The notes: generated from the sequence alone by a model not told the origin. DNA of 64,000 nt from Halomonas ventosae (GCF_004361885.1 NZ_SNWH01000001.1:187969-251968); one strand, 5' to 3'; positions 49,362 through 59,657 are shown, numbered from the stretch's first letter. Numbers and translations: made by a program.

Positions 49362-50681
49362 ATGAAGGATCACACCCTGCCCACCACGCTTTCGGCCTGG
49401 CTGGCCCGGCTGGAAACGGCTCACCCAGTGGGTATCGAGCTGGGCCTCGAGCGTGTCGCCGAGGTGGCGCGTCGCATGGGGCTTTTCGCCTTGCCGCTTA
49501 GCGAGCAGGTAATCACCGTGGCCGGCACCAACGGCAAGGGCTCGACCGTGGCCATGCTCGAGGCGCTGGCACGGGCCCATGGCCTCACCACGGCGAGCTA
49601 CACCTCGCCCCACCTGCTGCGCTACAACGAGCGTCTGCGCCTCGATGGCCAGGAGGCCGACGACGCGACCTTGATCGCCGGCTTCGCGGCGGTGGAGGCG
49701 GCCCGCCAGGGGGGAGAGCCGATCAGCCTGAGCTACTTCGAGATGGGCACCCTGGGTGCGCTGTGGGCCATCGCCCAGCAGCGCCCGGAGCTGGCCATCC
49801 TCGAGGTGGGCCTCGGCGGCCGCCTGGATGCGGTCAATATCATCGACCCGGATGTGGCCGTGATCACTACTGTGGCCCAGGACCACGCTGCCTTCCTGGG
49901 CACCGACCTCGAGGGTATCGGCCGCGAGAAGGCTGGCATCCTGCGCGCCCATCGACCTGCGGTGCTGGGCAGCACGACGCTGCCGGAGAGCGTGCGGCAG
50001 GTGGCTGGCAAACTCGGCGCCGAGGTTCACGCGCTGGGCGAGGCCTTTCATCGCGAGGGCGATGGCGAGGGCTGGCGCTTTCGGGGGCCGGCGCTGGCCT
50101 TGAGCGCGCTCCCCGACCCCGGCCTGCCGCTGAATAACGCCGCCGCGGCCCTGCAGGCCCTGCACTTGGCGGGTGTGGTGCTGGAGGCGGACGCCTGTCG
50201 CCGTGCGCTTTCCGGCGTCCAGCTGGCGGGTCGCATGCAGTGGCTGGGGCCATGGTGCCTGGATGTGGGACACAATCCCCATGCCGCCCACTATGTGGCC
50301 CAGCGCCTGACGGCGCTTCCCTGCACGGGCCGCACCGTCGGCCTGCTGGGCATGCTCGCCGACAAGGATGCCGACGGTGTGATCGCCGCCCTGACGCCGG
50401 TGGTAGATACCTGGGTGCCGGTGAGCCTGGGTGGTGAGCGGGCTCGCACAGCAAAGGATCTGGCTGAGCGCCTGGCGTTCGCCGGCGTCGAGGTGTGGCA
50501 TTGCGCTGCCTCACCGGCTGATGCGGCTGGCTGGCTGGCGGCGCGGCTTGCACCCGAGGATCGCGTGCTGGTCTGCGGCTCCTTCTTCACCGTGGCCGAG
50601 GTGCTGGAATGGTACCTGGCGACGCGGCCGGGGCCGGATCAGACTGCAGGGCAAGCCACCATTCTCGAGGGTTTGCGATGA
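49362..50681 (+). CDS. folC: Folylpolyglutamate/dihydrofolate synthase
   Basis: A 439-residue Mur-ligase-family enzyme that attaches glutamate to dihydropteroate and folates. The P-loop is VAGTNGKGSTVAMLE, with YTSPHLLRYNERL binding folate and DVGHNPHAA in the C-terminal domain. It overlaps the next gene by ATGA. Confidence 0.94.
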   Translation: MKDHTLPTTLSAWLARLETAHPVGIELGLERVAEVARRMGLFALPLSEQVITVAGTNGKGSTVAMLEALARAHGLTTASYTSPHLLRYNERLRLDGQEADDATLIAGFAAVEAARQGGEPISLSYFEMGTLGALWAIAQQRPELAILEVGLGGRLDAVNIIDPDVAVITTVAQDHAAFLGTDLEGIGREKAGILRAHRPAVLGSTTLPESVRQVAGKLGAEVHALGEAFHREGDGEGWRFRGPALALSALPDPGLPLNNAAAALQALHLAGVVLEADACRRALSGVQLAGRMQWLGPWCLDVGHNPHAAHYVAQRLTALPCTGRTVGLLGMLADKDADGVIAALTPVVDTWVPVSLGGERARTAKDLAERLAFAGVEVWHCAASPADAAGWLAARLAPEDRVLVCGSFFTVAEVLEWYLATRPGPDQTAGQATILEGLR

Positions 50682-51340
50682 AATATGGAATGCGAGAACG
50701 TCTTAGCGGGGCAGTGATCCTGATTGCTCTGGCGGTGATCTTCGTCCCCATGCTGTTCGACGATCCTGCACCGCGCAGCGAGCGCCCCCAGCCGGTGATG
50801 ACCATCGAGCAGCCGGTGGAAGTCAAGCATCGAGACGTGCCCGACCCGCAGCCGCCGGCGAGCCTGGGGCAGATCCAGTTGCCCAGCGCTTCGACAGCAT
50901 CCCGGCAGGCGCCGGCGGATCGGCCCTCGAACACCGGGCAGGCGACCGATACCACGGCCAAGGCGTCCTCTGGCGCGAATCAGGCATCTGCCGATGCGGG
51001 AGCGCAGGACGCCCAGGGTCAGGATAAGGATCCCATCGCCGCGCTGGCGCGCGCCGCCGAGCAGCGGATGTCGCAACAGGCTGAGCAGGCGGACCGCGCC
51101 AGCGCCGCCAAGGGCGGATGGGCCGTTCAGGTCGGCAGCTTCGGCGAGAAGGCGAATGCCGAGCGTCTCGCCTCGAGGCTGTCCGGGCAGGGCCTGCCCG
51201 TCTATCGTCGCGTTCGGGAAAGCGGTCTGACCAGCGTCTATGTCGGTCCTTATGAAACCTCGCGTGAGGCTGAGGAGGTAATGTCCGCGCTCAAGGCTGA
51301 TTCCAACCTCCAGGGCCTGCTGGTACGGGCGGACAACTGA
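50678..51340 (+). CDS. dedD: SPOR-domain protein, DedD-like
   Basis: A 220-residue cell-division-associated protein. An N-terminal membrane anchor (SGAVILIALAVIFVPML) is followed by a low-complexity Pro/Ser/Ala linker and a C-terminal SPOR domain (about 145-220: GGWAVQVGSFGEKANAERLA) that binds septal peptidoglycan. ATG 50678 overlaps the folC stop; the open frame upstream is inside folC. The folC-dedD-cvpA-purF order matches E. coli and Pseudomonas. Confidence 0.9.
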   Translation: MKYGMRERLSGAVILIALAVIFVPMLFDDPAPRSERPQPVMTIEQPVEVKHRDVPDPQPPASLGQIQLPSASTASRQAPADRPSNTGQATDTTAKASSGANQASADAGAQDAQGQDKDPIAALARAAEQRMSQQAEQADRASAAKGGWAVQVGSFGEKANAERLASRLSGQGLPVYRRVRESGLTSVYVGPYETSREAEEVMSALKADSNLQGLLVRADN

Positions 51341-51342
51341 GC

Positions 51343-51936
51343 ATGGCACTGACCTGGATCGATTGGCTCTTCGTGGCGGTGCTGGTGGTGACCGGGCTGG
51401 CCGGCTTCGTGCGTGGGCTGATCCGCGAGGCCCTGGGCCTGGCGACCTGGATCATCGCCCTGCTGGTGGCACGGCTGCTGGCCCCGCCGGTAGCGGACCT
51501 GTTCTCCGGGGTGATCGACAATCCCGACGGGCGGCTGGTGCTGGCCTTCGTGCTGGTGATCTTTGCGGTGATCCTGCTTGGTGGGTTCGTCATCCGCCTG
51601 ATGCATGCCGCCGTGGAGTGGGTGGGGATGGGGCTTGCGAATCGGCTCACCGGTGCCGCCTTCGGTCTGGCCAAGGGGGGGGCGATGTTGGTACTGGCCA
51701 CCATCCTGCTCGGCTTGACGCCACTGGCCCAGCTTCAGGCCTGGCAGCAGGCCGAGCTGCGCCCACCCTTCGAGCAGCTGCGCGACTGGGCGTTGCGTCA
51801 TCTCGAGGAGTGGGAAGGGCGCATTCCCGAGGCGCCGACATCGCTGCGCGAGTTCTCCCTGCCGCGTCCAGAGCGGCCGTCGGTGATCGACACCCATCCG
51901 GCTGGGCAAGACGCTACAGAGTCGATACGCCCCTGA
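51343..51936 (+). CDS. cvpA: CvpA family membrane protein
   Basis: A 197-residue protein with four membrane segments: LTWIDWLFVAVLVVTGL at the start, ATWIIALLVARLL, VLAFVLVIFAVILLGGFVI and AFGLAKGGAMLVLATILLG. The GFVRGLIREALGL loop is the family signature. It lies in the conserved place upstream of purF; in E. coli it is linked to colicin V production and purF transcription. It starts two bases after the SPOR gene. Confidence 0.92.
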   Translation: MALTWIDWLFVAVLVVTGLAGFVRGLIREALGLATWIIALLVARLLAPPVADLFSGVIDNPDGRLVLAFVLVIFAVILLGGFVIRLMHAAVEWVGMGLANRLTGAAFGLAKGGAMLVLATILLGLTPLAQLQAWQQAELRPPFEQLRDWALRHLEEWEGRIPEAPTSLREFSLPRPERPSVIDTHPAGQDATESIRP

Positions 51937-52035
51937 CAGAGACATCGTGTGGTGGTTCGCGGTTGCGGTGCATCGCGGTGGCAGTCACAGCAAGTTCCAG
52001 TCACAGCAAGTTCCAGGCAAGCGAGGTAAGGTGGA

Positions 52036-53559
52036 ATGTGCGGTATCGTGGGCCTGATGGCCAAGCAGGCGGTGAACCAGGGCATCTATGACGCCCTGAC
52101 GGTGCTCCAGCATCGCGGACAGGATGCCGCCGGCATGATGACTTGGCACGATGGCCAGTTCCTGTTGCGCAAGAGCAACGGCCTGGTGCGGGATGTCTTC
52201 CATACCCGTCACATGACCCGCCTCAAGGGCAACCTGGGCATCGGACATGTGCGCTATCCCACCGCGGGCTCCTCCAGCGAGGCGGAGTCACAGCCGTTCT
52301 ACGTCAACTCGCCCTACGGCATCACCCTGGCGCACAACGGCAACTTGACCAATTCCGACCAGCTCAAGCAGGAGCTGTTCTCCTCCGACCTGCGCCACAT
52401 CAATACCAGCTCCGACTCCGAGGTGTTGCTCAATGTCTTTGCTCATGAACTCGGCAAGCAGGGCCTGCACCTGGCACCTGGCGACATCTTCGATGCGGTG
52501 CGTCGCGTATACCGTCGCTGCCGGGGCGGCTACGCCGCGGTAGCGATCATCAATGGTGTGGGGCTGGTCGCCTTTCGCGATCCCCACGGCATTCGTCCGG
52601 TGGTGTTCGGCACCCGCGACGAGGGAGCCGGCCAGGAGGTGATGATCGCTTCCGAGTCGGTGGCGCTGGACGTGGGCGGCTTCCAGCTGCACCGTGACCT
52701 GATGCCGGGCGAGGCGATCTTCGTCGACATGACCGGCGCCATCCATACTCAGCAGTGTGCCGACCATCCGCGGCTCACCTCCTGTATTTTCGAGCACGTC
52801 TACTTGGCGCGTCCCGATTCCATCCTCGACGGTGCCTATGTTTACGGCACCCGTATGCAGATGGGTCGCAAGCTCGGTGATCGCATCCAGAGCGAGTGGC
52901 CGGCACACGACATCGATGTGGTGATTCCGATTCCCGACACCTCGCGCACCTCGGCACTTGAGCTCGCCCAGCACCTGGGCGTGACCTATCGCGAGGGCTT
53001 CATGAAGAATCGCTACATTGGGCGAACCTTCATCATGCCGGGCCAGACCCAGCGCAAGAAATCGGTACGTCAAAAGCTCAACGCCATCGGTGTCGAGTTC
53101 AAGAACAAGAACGTACTGCTGGTGGATGACTCCATCGTGCGCGGGACCACCTGCAAGCAGATCATCCAGATGGCCCGCGAGGCCGGGGCGCGCAAGGTCT
53201 ACTTCGCCTCGGCGGCGCCGCCGGTGCGTTATCCCAACGTCTACGGCATCGATATGCCGGCGGCCAGCGAGCTGATCGCCCATGGCCGCAGCGAGGCCGA
53301 GGTCGGCGAGCTGATCGGGGCCGATCGGATCTTCTATCAGGATCTTGAGGACTTGAAGGCCGCCTGCCGCGAGGTCAACCCCGAGCTCGAGGCCTTTGAC
53401 TGCTCGGTGTTCGATGGCCAGTACGTCACCGGCGATATCGACGCACATTACCTGTCGGCGCTGGAGGCCTCGCGCAATGACGACGCCAAGCAGCAACGCA
53501 GCGCCGGCGACCACGCTCTGGTAGGCATGCACAACCAGGAAGACGATCTTGACGATTGA
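52036..53559 (+). CDS. purF: Amidophosphoribosyltransferase
   Basis: A 507-residue enzyme committing PRPP to purine synthesis. The class II glutaminase domain starts MCGIVGLM with Cys2 intact and the phosphoribosyltransferase domain has the PRPP motif [14 protein letters not shown]. It shows what a working glutaminase start looks like, in contrast to the lasso cyclases in this window. 99 bp after cvpA; the spacer holds a duplicated GTCACAGCAAGTTCCAG. Confidence 0.95.
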   Translation: MCGIVGLMAKQAVNQGIYDALTVLQHRGQDAAGMMTWHDGQFLLRKSNGLVRDVFHTRHMTRLKGNLGIGHVRYPTAGSSSEAESQPFYVNSPYGITLAHNGNLTNSDQLKQELFSSDLRHINTSSDSEVLLNVFAHELGKQGLHLAPGDIFDAVRRVYRRCRGGYAAVAIINGVGLVAFRDPHGIRPVVFGTRDEGAGQEVMIASESVALDVGGFQLHRDLMPGEAIFVDMTGAIHTQQCADHPRLTSCIFEHVYLARPDSILDGAYVYGTRMQMGRKLGDRIQSEWPAHDIDVVIPIPDTSRTSALELAQHLGVTYREGFMKNRYIGRTFIMPGQTQRKKSVRQKLNAIGVEFKNKNVLLVDDSIVRGTTCKQIIQMAREAGARKVYFASAAPPVRYPNVYGIDMPAASELIAHGRSEAEVGELIGADRIFYQDLEDLKAACREVNPELEAFDCSVFDGQYVTGDIDAHYLSALEASRNDDAKQQRSAGDHALVGMHNQEDDLDD

Positions 53560-53569
53560 GGGATATGTC

Positions 53570-54766
53570 ATGCAGCAGGATCATACATCGGCCTCGCAGT
53601 GGGAACTGGAGACCCTGGCGATCCGCGCCGGTCACCAGCGTACCCATGAGCAGGAGCATGGCGAACCGATCTTTCCCACCTCGAGCTTTGTTTACGGCAG
53701 TGCCGCCGAGGCGGCCGCCAAGTTCAGTGGCGAGACACCGGGCAACGTCTACTCGCGGTTCACCAACCCCACCGTGCGTACCTTCGAACAGCGTCTGGCC
53801 GCCATGGAGGCAGGCGAGCGCTGTGTCGCCACCAGTTCCGGCATGGCGGCGATCCTGGCCACGGCGCTGGCCCTGCTGCAGTCAGGTGACGAGATCGTGG
53901 CTTCGCGCTCGCTGTTCGGCTCTACGGTCAGCCTGTTCGACAAGTACCTGGGCAAGTTCGGCATCACCACGCGCTATGTCGAGCTCTCCGATCTCGAGGC
54001 CTGGGAGGCGGCGATGACCCCGGCCACACGGCTGCTGTTTGCCGAGACGCCCTCCAACCCGCTCTCCGAGCTCGTTGACATCGCCGCCCTGGCCGAGATC
54101 GCCCACCGCCATAATGCGCTGCTGGCCATCGACAACTGCTTTCTGACCCCGGCACTGCAAAAGCCCATCGCCCTGGGTGCCGACCTGGTGATCCATTCCG
54201 CCACCAAGTACCTGGACGGGCAGGGCAGGGCGATCGGCGGTGCCGTGGTGGGGCGCGACAAGGAGCTCGAGGAGGTGTTCGGGGTGGTGCGTACCTGCGG
54301 CCCCTGCCTGAGTCCCTTCAACGCCTGGATCTTCACCAAGGGCCTGGAGACGCTCAACCTGCGCATGCGTGCCCACTGCGAGAATGCCCGTTTGCTGGCC
54401 GAGTGGCTAGAGGGACATCCCGCCGTAGCGCGGGTCCACTACAGCGGCCTGGCCACTCATCCGCAGCACGCGCTCGCCAGCCGCCAGCAGCGGGGCTATG
54501 GGGCGGTGCTGGGCTTCGAGGTGAAAGGCGAGCGCGAGGCGGCTTGGTCGGTGATCGATGCGACGTGCATGCTCTCCATTACCGGCAACCTGGGGGACGT
54601 CAAGACCACCATCACCCATCCCGCCACCACCACCCATGGACGCCTCTCCCAGACGCAGAAGGACGCCGCCGGGATCACCGAGGGGCTGATCCGCGTGGCG
54701 GTCGGGCTGGAGGCCATGGAAGATATCCGCGCCGATCTGGCTCGCGGGCTCGACGCGTTGGGGTGA
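53570..54766 (+). CDS. metZ: O-succinylhomoserine sulfhydrylase
   Basis: A 398-residue Cys/Met-metabolism PLP enzyme that makes homocysteine from O-succinylhomoserine and sulfide. The PLP lysine is in HSATKYLDGQGRAIGG, and YSRFTNPTVRTFEQRLA and SSGMAAILA bind cofactor phosphate. ATG 53570 follows GAGGGA; the open frame to 53549 overlaps the purF end. The purF-metZ neighbourhood is the Pseudomonas arrangement, which supports MetZ over MetB. Confidence 0.93.
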   Translation: MQQDHTSASQWELETLAIRAGHQRTHEQEHGEPIFPTSSFVYGSAAEAAAKFSGETPGNVYSRFTNPTVRTFEQRLAAMEAGERCVATSSGMAAILATALALLQSGDEIVASRSLFGSTVSLFDKYLGKFGITTRYVELSDLEAWEAAMTPATRLLFAETPSNPLSELVDIAALAEIAHRHNALLAIDNCFLTPALQKPIALGADLVIHSATKYLDGQGRAIGGAVVGRDKELEEVFGVVRTCGPCLSPFNAWIFTKGLETLNLRMRAHCENARLLAEWLEGHPAVARVHYSGLATHPQHALASRQQRGYGAVLGFEVKGEREAAWSVIDATCMLSITGNLGDVKTTITHPATTTHGRLSQTQKDAAGITEGLIRVAVGLEAMEDIRADLARGLDALG

Positions 54767-54927
54767 GCTCGAGTTGTTCACCCATCGATCAGGATTCTCC
54801 CCGTTGCATGTACGGCCATGATGGCGAGGGTGATTTTTGTGAATGATGCGTTCGGCTTTTTTCAGCGGATGTCGATGCTGCCCTGCGCTACGCTGTTGCA
54901 TTGACACACGCGGATCAAGGGATCGCC

Positions 54928-55482
54928 ATGTGGAAGAACAGCCGCAGCGGCTGGGGACTGATCAGCATCCTGCTGCATTGGATCAGTGCTCTGGCGATCG
55001 CTGCTCTCTTCATCCTGGGCTGGTGGATGACCGGGCTCGATTACTACCACAGCTGGTATAACCTCGGCCCGTGGTGGCATCGCTCCGTGGGCATGCTGTT
55101 GCTGTTCGCCACATTGATCCGCCTGGCCTGGCGGGTCGTCAATCCCGCTCCGCTGGCGAGGGGAGGTCGTCTCGAGCGACTGGTCGCCCAACTCGGCCAC
55201 ATCGCCCTGTACGTGCTAATGCTGGTGGTGATGATCAGCGGATACCTGATCTCCACCGCCGACGGCAAGGGCATCGCGGTGTTCGATGCCTTCACGGTGC
55301 CCGCCGTGATCAGCAACCTGCCCTATCAGGCCACCCTGGCCGGCCAGGTCCACTGGTACAGTGCCCTGGCACTGATCCTGCTGGCGGCGGGGCATGGCCT
55401 GGCAGCGCTCAAGCACCATTGGGTCGATGGTAACGACGTCCTGTTGCGCATGGTCGACCCGCGCCATTCGCGTCGCCGCTGA
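54928..55482 (+). CDS. Cytochrome b561 family protein
   Basis: A 184-residue inner-membrane dihaem cytochrome with four membrane segments. Haem-ligand-type His are in ISILLHWISALAI, WHRSVGMLLL, AQLGHIALYVLMLV and HWYSALALILLAAGHGLAALKHH. The start is set at ATG 54928 with AAGGGA upstream; a TTG at 54901 is an alternative. Directly followed by a YceI gene, a frequent pairing in Pseudomonas and relatives. Confidence 0.9.
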   Translation: MWKNSRSGWGLISILLHWISALAIAALFILGWWMTGLDYYHSWYNLGPWWHRSVGMLLLFATLIRLAWRVVNPAPLARGGRLERLVAQLGHIALYVLMLVVMISGYLISTADGKGIAVFDAFTVPAVISNLPYQATLAGQVHWYSALALILLAAGHGLAALKHHWVDGNDVLLRMVDPRHSRRR

Positions 55483-55541
55483 GGCGATATCCTTTCGCGA
55501 CACACTCGCAAGCCCGACATGCCCGCAAGGAGAGAGACCTG

Positions 55542-56126
55542 ATGATCAAGAAGACCGCCATTGCCACCGCCCTAAGTGCCGCCGCCCTGGTAGGCGTCAG
55601 TCAGGCCCAGGCCGCCGACTATGTGATTGATACCGACGGCCAGCACGCCTTCATCCAGTTCAAGATCAGCCACCTGGGCTACTCCTACATCCTCGGCAAC
55701 TTCGAGGAGTTCTCCGGCAGCTTCAGCTACGACCCCGAGCATCTGGAAGCCTCCGGCGCCGAGCTCGAGGTTCAGATCGCCAGCCTTAACAGCAACCACG
55801 CCGAGCGTGACAAGCACATCCTGAGTGATGACTTCCTGGACGTAGGCGAGTATCCCACCGCTACCTTCAACTCCACCGGTTTCGAACCGACCGGTGATGA
55901 CACCGGCATACTCACCGGTGAGTTGACCCTGCATGGCGAGACCAACACGGTCGAGATGCCCGTCACCCTGATCGGCGAGGGCAAGGATCCCTGGGGGGGC
56001 TATCGTGCCGGTTTCGAGGGCTCCACCATGTTGATCCTGGCAGATTACGGCATCGACATGAGCGATTTCCCGGCGGCGATGCATGACCTCGAACTCTATG
56101 TGACCTTTGAGGGCATCCGCCGGTAA
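55542..56126 (+). CDS. YceI family periplasmic protein
   Basis: A 194-residue lipocalin-like barrel protein with a clear signal peptide ending SQAQA. The core starts DYVIDTDGQHAFIQFKISHLGYSYILG, the family signature of isoprenoid-quinone binding YceI proteins. Downstream of cytochrome b561 with 59 bp spacing. A terminator follows. Function as a quinone carrier is by family inference. Confidence 0.92.
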   Translation: MIKKTAIATALSAAALVGVSQAQAADYVIDTDGQHAFIQFKISHLGYSYILGNFEEFSGSFSYDPEHLEASGAELEVQIASLNSNHAERDKHILSDDFLDVGEYPTATFNSTGFEPTGDDTGILTGELTLHGETNTVEMPVTLIGEGKDPWGGYRAGFEGSTMLILADYGIDMSDFPAAMHDLELYVTFEGIRR

Positions 56127-56158
56127 GCCATTTGCCTGGCGCGACCCGCAAGCAGTAG

Positions 56159-56191
56159 GACGCCCCCCGCAATGTTCCGGGGAGCGTCTTT
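56159..56191 (+). terminator. Terminator after the YceI gene
   Basis: An 11-pair stem with one mismatch (GACGC..CCCCG / CGGGG..GCGTC), an eight-base loop and TTTGTT, 32 bp after the stop codon. It separates the b561-YceI unit from the broken gene on the other strand. Confidence 0.8.
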
Positions 56192-56213
56192 GTTACACGC
56201 TCAGAGGTAGGCT

Positions 56214-56630
56214 CAGCGGGTCTCGTTGAGCACCGCATCGGGGAAGTGTCGACGCAGGATACGGTTCTGGAAGTCATCCACGAAGCGGCTGTTGATGATG
56301 ATGAAGCGCTCGAAGGGCGCCTCGACATCCCGCTGGTGAATGGCGTCCACGCTATGGAAGAGCCGATCGTCGCGCAGGTGCAGGATGTCTCCCGGGGCAA
56401 GCATCGTATCGACCAGGGGCGGGTACCCGCCTTGTCGGCATAGAGGTGGTTATCCCCGCCGGCGACATTGTCCCGGTTTAGCACCATGATGCTCAGTGCC
56501 TTGCAGCCGTCGGCATGAAAGCCGCGAACAGCTGGTGCTGGTCCGGGAGATGCACTGTGATCTGGTCCAAGGGTTCTATTTCTTCCGCCCCATGCCTGCC
56601 CTGGAAATGCAGCGTGTGGTATCCAGTCAT
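56214..56630 (-). pseudogene. 2OG-Fe(II) dioxygenase remnant with two frameshifts
   Basis: Three reading-frame pieces on the minus strand line up into one protein: MTGYHTLHFQGRHGAEEIEP to HLPDQHQLFAAF, then ADGCKALSIMVLNRDNVAGG, then VDTMLAPGDILHLRDDRLFHSVDAI..PFERFIIINSRF. This is the core of the 2OG-Fe dioxygenase family (H-x-D-G, N-R-x-N-x-x-G-G, D-D-x-x-x-H). Frameshifts lie near 56520 and 56405, and about 100 N-terminal residues are missing, so it is a pseudogene. It fills most of the 577-bp gap. Confidence 0.75.
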
Positions 56631-56703
56631 GCGAGGTTTTCGGGCTGAGACTGGCGCTCGCTTGGCGTAGAATGCCAACTCTGCGCGTGACCCCGGAGCT
56701 GCC

Positions 56704-58077
56704 GTGACCCCACTCGAAGAATCCCGTTCCTCGCTTGGCTTCACCCTGTGGCGCCAGACCTGGCCGATGGCTATCGGCGTGTTGGCACTGCTCGGCTTTC
56801 AGCTGGTGGACAGTGCCTTCATCGCACGCCTCGGCACGGCGCCGCTGGCCGCCCAGTCGTTCACCTTCCCGCTATCCTTCCTGGTTATCGGTATCCAGGT
56901 CGGCCTGGGGATCGCCATCGCGGCACTGATCTCACGTGCCCTGGGAGCAGGGGAGGCCGCCAGGGCACGGCGACTGAGCAGCCTGGTGCTGCTGGTGGGA
57001 ACAATAACCATTGCGCTGTTGGTACTGCTGTTGTGGGCCGTGCAGGCGCCGGTCTTCGCTCTACTAGGGGCCGATGCGTCCACTCGCGCACTGATACGCC
57101 TCTACTGGGCGCCCCAGCTACTGGCAGCCTGGCTGGGAGCGGTTCTCTATTTCGGCTATAGCCTGTTCCGCGCCCATGGGGACACCTGGTTGCCCGGCAA
57201 GATGATGGTGATCACCAGCCTGGTCAACCTGGTCCTCGATCCGCTGCTGATCTTCGGCATCGGGCCTTGGCCAGGATGGGGGTTGCCCGGCGCCGCTTGG
57301 GCCACGACGATCGCCTTTGCCACCGGCCTGCTGGTGCTGGGACGCCGGCTGGTTGGCCGGGGATGGCTGGCGGCCCGAGGCTTGCTCGATGAACTGCGCC
57401 GATCGTTGCTGTCCTTCGCCGGTATTGCCGGCCCGGCGATGATCAGCCAGCTGATGCCACCGTTGGCAGCGATGCTGGCGATCTCGGTGGTGGCCTCTCT
57501 CGGCGAGACTCAGGTGGCGGCCTGGGGCCTGGCCAGTCGACTGGAAACCCTCTCGCTGATGGTAGTGCTGGCCATGACGATGTCGTTGCCGCCTTGGCTA
57601 GGGCGCTGCTACGGCGCCGGGGACTGGAACCAGATCCACCGACTGATGCGCCTGGCGCTCAAGGTGGTGGTGGTCTGGCAGTTGTCGCTGGGGATACTGA
57701 TGGCCCTGGCGTCGCCCTGGGTGGCACTGGCGCTTTCTGGCAATCCCGAGGTGCGCGACGACCTGGCGATCCTGATTCGCTTCTTGCTGCCCAGCTATGC
57801 GGCATTGGGGGTATGCATGATCGTGGTCTCGGCGGGCAATGCGCTGGGCTGGCCGTTACGCGCCATGCTGATGTCGGCCGCCCGGTTGTTCGTCTTCTAC
57901 CTGCCCTGTCTCTGGGTTGGGGCCTGGCTGGGGGATCTGCTCGGCCTGGCCATGGGGGCAGCGCTAGGTAACCTGCTGGCGGGACTGGCGGCCTGGCAGG
58001 TGTTGCGACGCATTCTTGCCAGCCCCGGCCGGCAACCCGCGAATAGCCATCGTACCGCTGGCCAAGAGAGCCCATGA
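56704..58077 (+). CDS. MATE family multidrug exporter
   Basis: A 457-residue protein with twelve membrane segments in two similar halves, typical of Na+- or H+-coupled MATE exporters (NorM/DinF group). The first half starts LWRQTWPMAIGVLALLGFQLVDSAFIARLG. The start is GTG 56704, just after GAGCTGCC. It stands alone, convergent with the aromatic aminotransferase gene. The substrate is unknown. Confidence 0.9.
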   Translation: MTPLEESRSSLGFTLWRQTWPMAIGVLALLGFQLVDSAFIARLGTAPLAAQSFTFPLSFLVIGIQVGLGIAIAALISRALGAGEAARARRLSSLVLLVGTITIALLVLLLWAVQAPVFALLGADASTRALIRLYWAPQLLAAWLGAVLYFGYSLFRAHGDTWLPGKMMVITSLVNLVLDPLLIFGIGPWPGWGLPGAAWATTIAFATGLLVLGRRLVGRGWLAARGLLDELRRSLLSFAGIAGPAMISQLMPPLAAMLAISVVASLGETQVAAWGLASRLETLSLMVVLAMTMSLPPWLGRCYGAGDWNQIHRLMRLALKVVVVWQLSLGILMALASPWVALALSGNPEVRDDLAILIRFLLPSYAALGVCMIVVSAGNALGWPLRAMLMSAARLFVFYLPCLWVGAWLGDLLGLAMGAALGNLLAGLAAWQVLRRILASPGRQPANSHRTAGQESP

Positions 58078-58130
58078 ACGACGACGCTCGAGCGATTGCC
58101 CGGGCGTCGTGCCTGCTGGAACCGTCGCGA

Positions 58131-59318
58131 TCAGTTGACCGCGGCGATCGCCTTGGTCAGGTAGGCGAGGTTTTCGTGTGAGAAGCCGGCCACATTGGCA
58201 CGGCCCGAGCGGACCATGTAGATGCCATACTCGTCGCGCAGACGGTCGACCTGTTCGGGCGTCAGGCCGGTGTAGGAGAACATGCCGCGCTGCTCGGCCA
58301 CGCAGGCGTATTGCTGCGCCAGCCCATAGGGCTTGAGCGCCTCGACGAAATCGCGACGCAGGGTGTTGATACGATCGCGCATCTCGGTGAGCTCCTCACG
58401 CCAGATGGCCGCGAGCTCCGCGGAGTGCAGGATCTCGCTGACGATGGCTCCGCCATGGGCCGGCGGGTTGGAGTAGTTCTCGCGGGCAACGATGGCGATC
58501 TGTGAGCGGACGTTTTCCATCTGCTCGTTGTTCTTCGCCACCATGATCAAGCAGCCAGTGCGCTCGCAGTAGATGCCGAAGTTCTTGGAGCAGGAGCTGG
58601 TAATGATCACCTCGTCGAGATTCTCGGCCATTAGCCGAACCCCGTAGGCATCCTCATCGAGGCCCTCGCCGAATCCTTGATAGGCGAAGTCGATCAGCGG
58701 CAGCAGCTGGCGTTCGCGAACCACCTCCATCACCTGTTGCCATTGCTCGCGGGACAGATCGAAGCCGGTGGGATTATGGCAACAGGCATGCAGCAGCACC
58801 ACGTCACCCTCAGGGATCTGCTCGAGCGCCGCCAGCATGCCGTCGAAGTCGAGGCGGTTCTCGGCGTCCACGTAAGGGTACTTGCGCAGTGTCAGGCCGG
58901 CGGCCGGAAAGATCCCCAGGTGGTTCGGCCAGGTCGGATCGGAAACCCAGATCGCCTTGCCGGGCATCTGCTGGGCGATGAAGTCACCCGCCAGGCGCAG
59001 GGCACCGGTGCCGCCTGGGGACTGGGTGGCGCTGGCGCGCTTGGTTTGGAGCACCGGCGAGCCCTCGCCCAGCACCAGGGGCAGGATCACCTCGCCATAC
59101 GTCGCAGAACCATGGGAGCCGATGTAGGTCTTGGTGGTCTCGTTCTTGAGCAGCAGGGCCTCGGCTTCTTTGACGGCGCGCATCACCGGGGTGTTGCCTT
59201 GGGCATCCTTGTAGACGCCCACGCCGAGATCGACCTTCTGAGGGTTGGTATCCTTCTTGTAGGCTTCGATCAGACCCAGTATGGCATCCCCGGGAACCCG
59301 CTCAATGTGCTCGAACAT
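58131..59318 (-). CDS. phhC: Aromatic amino acid aminotransferase
   Basis: A 395-residue class I aminotransferase. The PLP lysine is in TSSCSKNFGIYCERTG, with the Asn and Tyr ligands in HACCHNPTGFD and LIDFAYQGF. It starts MFEHIERVPGDAILGLIEAY and would interconvert phenylalanine/tyrosine and their 2-oxo acids. It lies directly after phhB, as in the Pseudomonas phhABC operon, so PhhC is favoured over AspC; a phhA gene is not in the window. Confidence 0.88.
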   Translation of the reverse strand: MFEHIERVPGDAILGLIEAYKKDTNPQKVDLGVGVYKDAQGNTPVMRAVKEAEALLLKNETTKTYIGSHGSATYGEVILPLVLGEGSPVLQTKRASATQSPGGTGALRLAGDFIAQQMPGKAIWVSDPTWPNHLGIFPAAGLTLRKYPYVDAENRLDFDGMLAALEQIPEGDVVLLHACCHNPTGFDLSREQWQQVMEVVRERQLLPLIDFAYQGFGEGLDEDAYGVRLMAENLDEVIITSSCSKNFGIYCERTGCLIMVAKNNEQMENVRSQIAIVARENYSNPPAHGGAIVSEILHSAELAAIWREELTEMRDRINTLRRDFVEALKPYGLAQQYACVAEQRGMFSYTGLTPEQVDRLRDEYGIYMVRSGRANVAGFSHENLAYLTKAIAAVN

Positions 59319-59657
59319 TTATTTCGCTACCTCGTCGGTTCTTGCGGCAAGAATGAAGTCGTTCTTGTGCAAGCCCTTGATCTTGTGGGACCACCAGGTC
59401 ACGGTGACCTTGCCGTATTCGGTGAGTATCGCCGGGTGGTGATCGGCCTGTTCGGCGATATCGCCGACACGCTGGGTGAAGTCGAGGGCCTGCACGAAAT
59501 CCTTGAACGTGAACGTGCGCTCAAGCTGCATGATGCCATCGCGCTCGATGATCTGCCACTCGGGCACCTCCTTGCGGTATTCGGCGATGTCGTCTTCCGT
59601 GACGCGAGGGGCATCGACGCTGCACGCTTCGCATTGCTGTGCGGAAAGCTGGCTCAT
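59319..59657 (-). CDS. phhB: Pterin-4a-carbinolamine dehydratase
   Basis: A 112-residue enzyme that recycles the pterin cofactor of phenylalanine hydroxylase. The active-site HHP is in [18 protein letters not shown], followed by [14 protein letters not shown]. It abuts the aminotransferase gene with no spacer. The start is well supported by GGAGGTTCC before the ATG. Confidence 0.93.
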   Translation of the reverse strand: MSQLSAQQCEACSVDAPRVTEDDIAEYRKEVPEWQIIERDGIMQLERTFTFKDFVQALDFTQRVGDIAEQADHHPAILTEYGKVTVTWWSHKIKGLHKNDFILAARTDEVAK

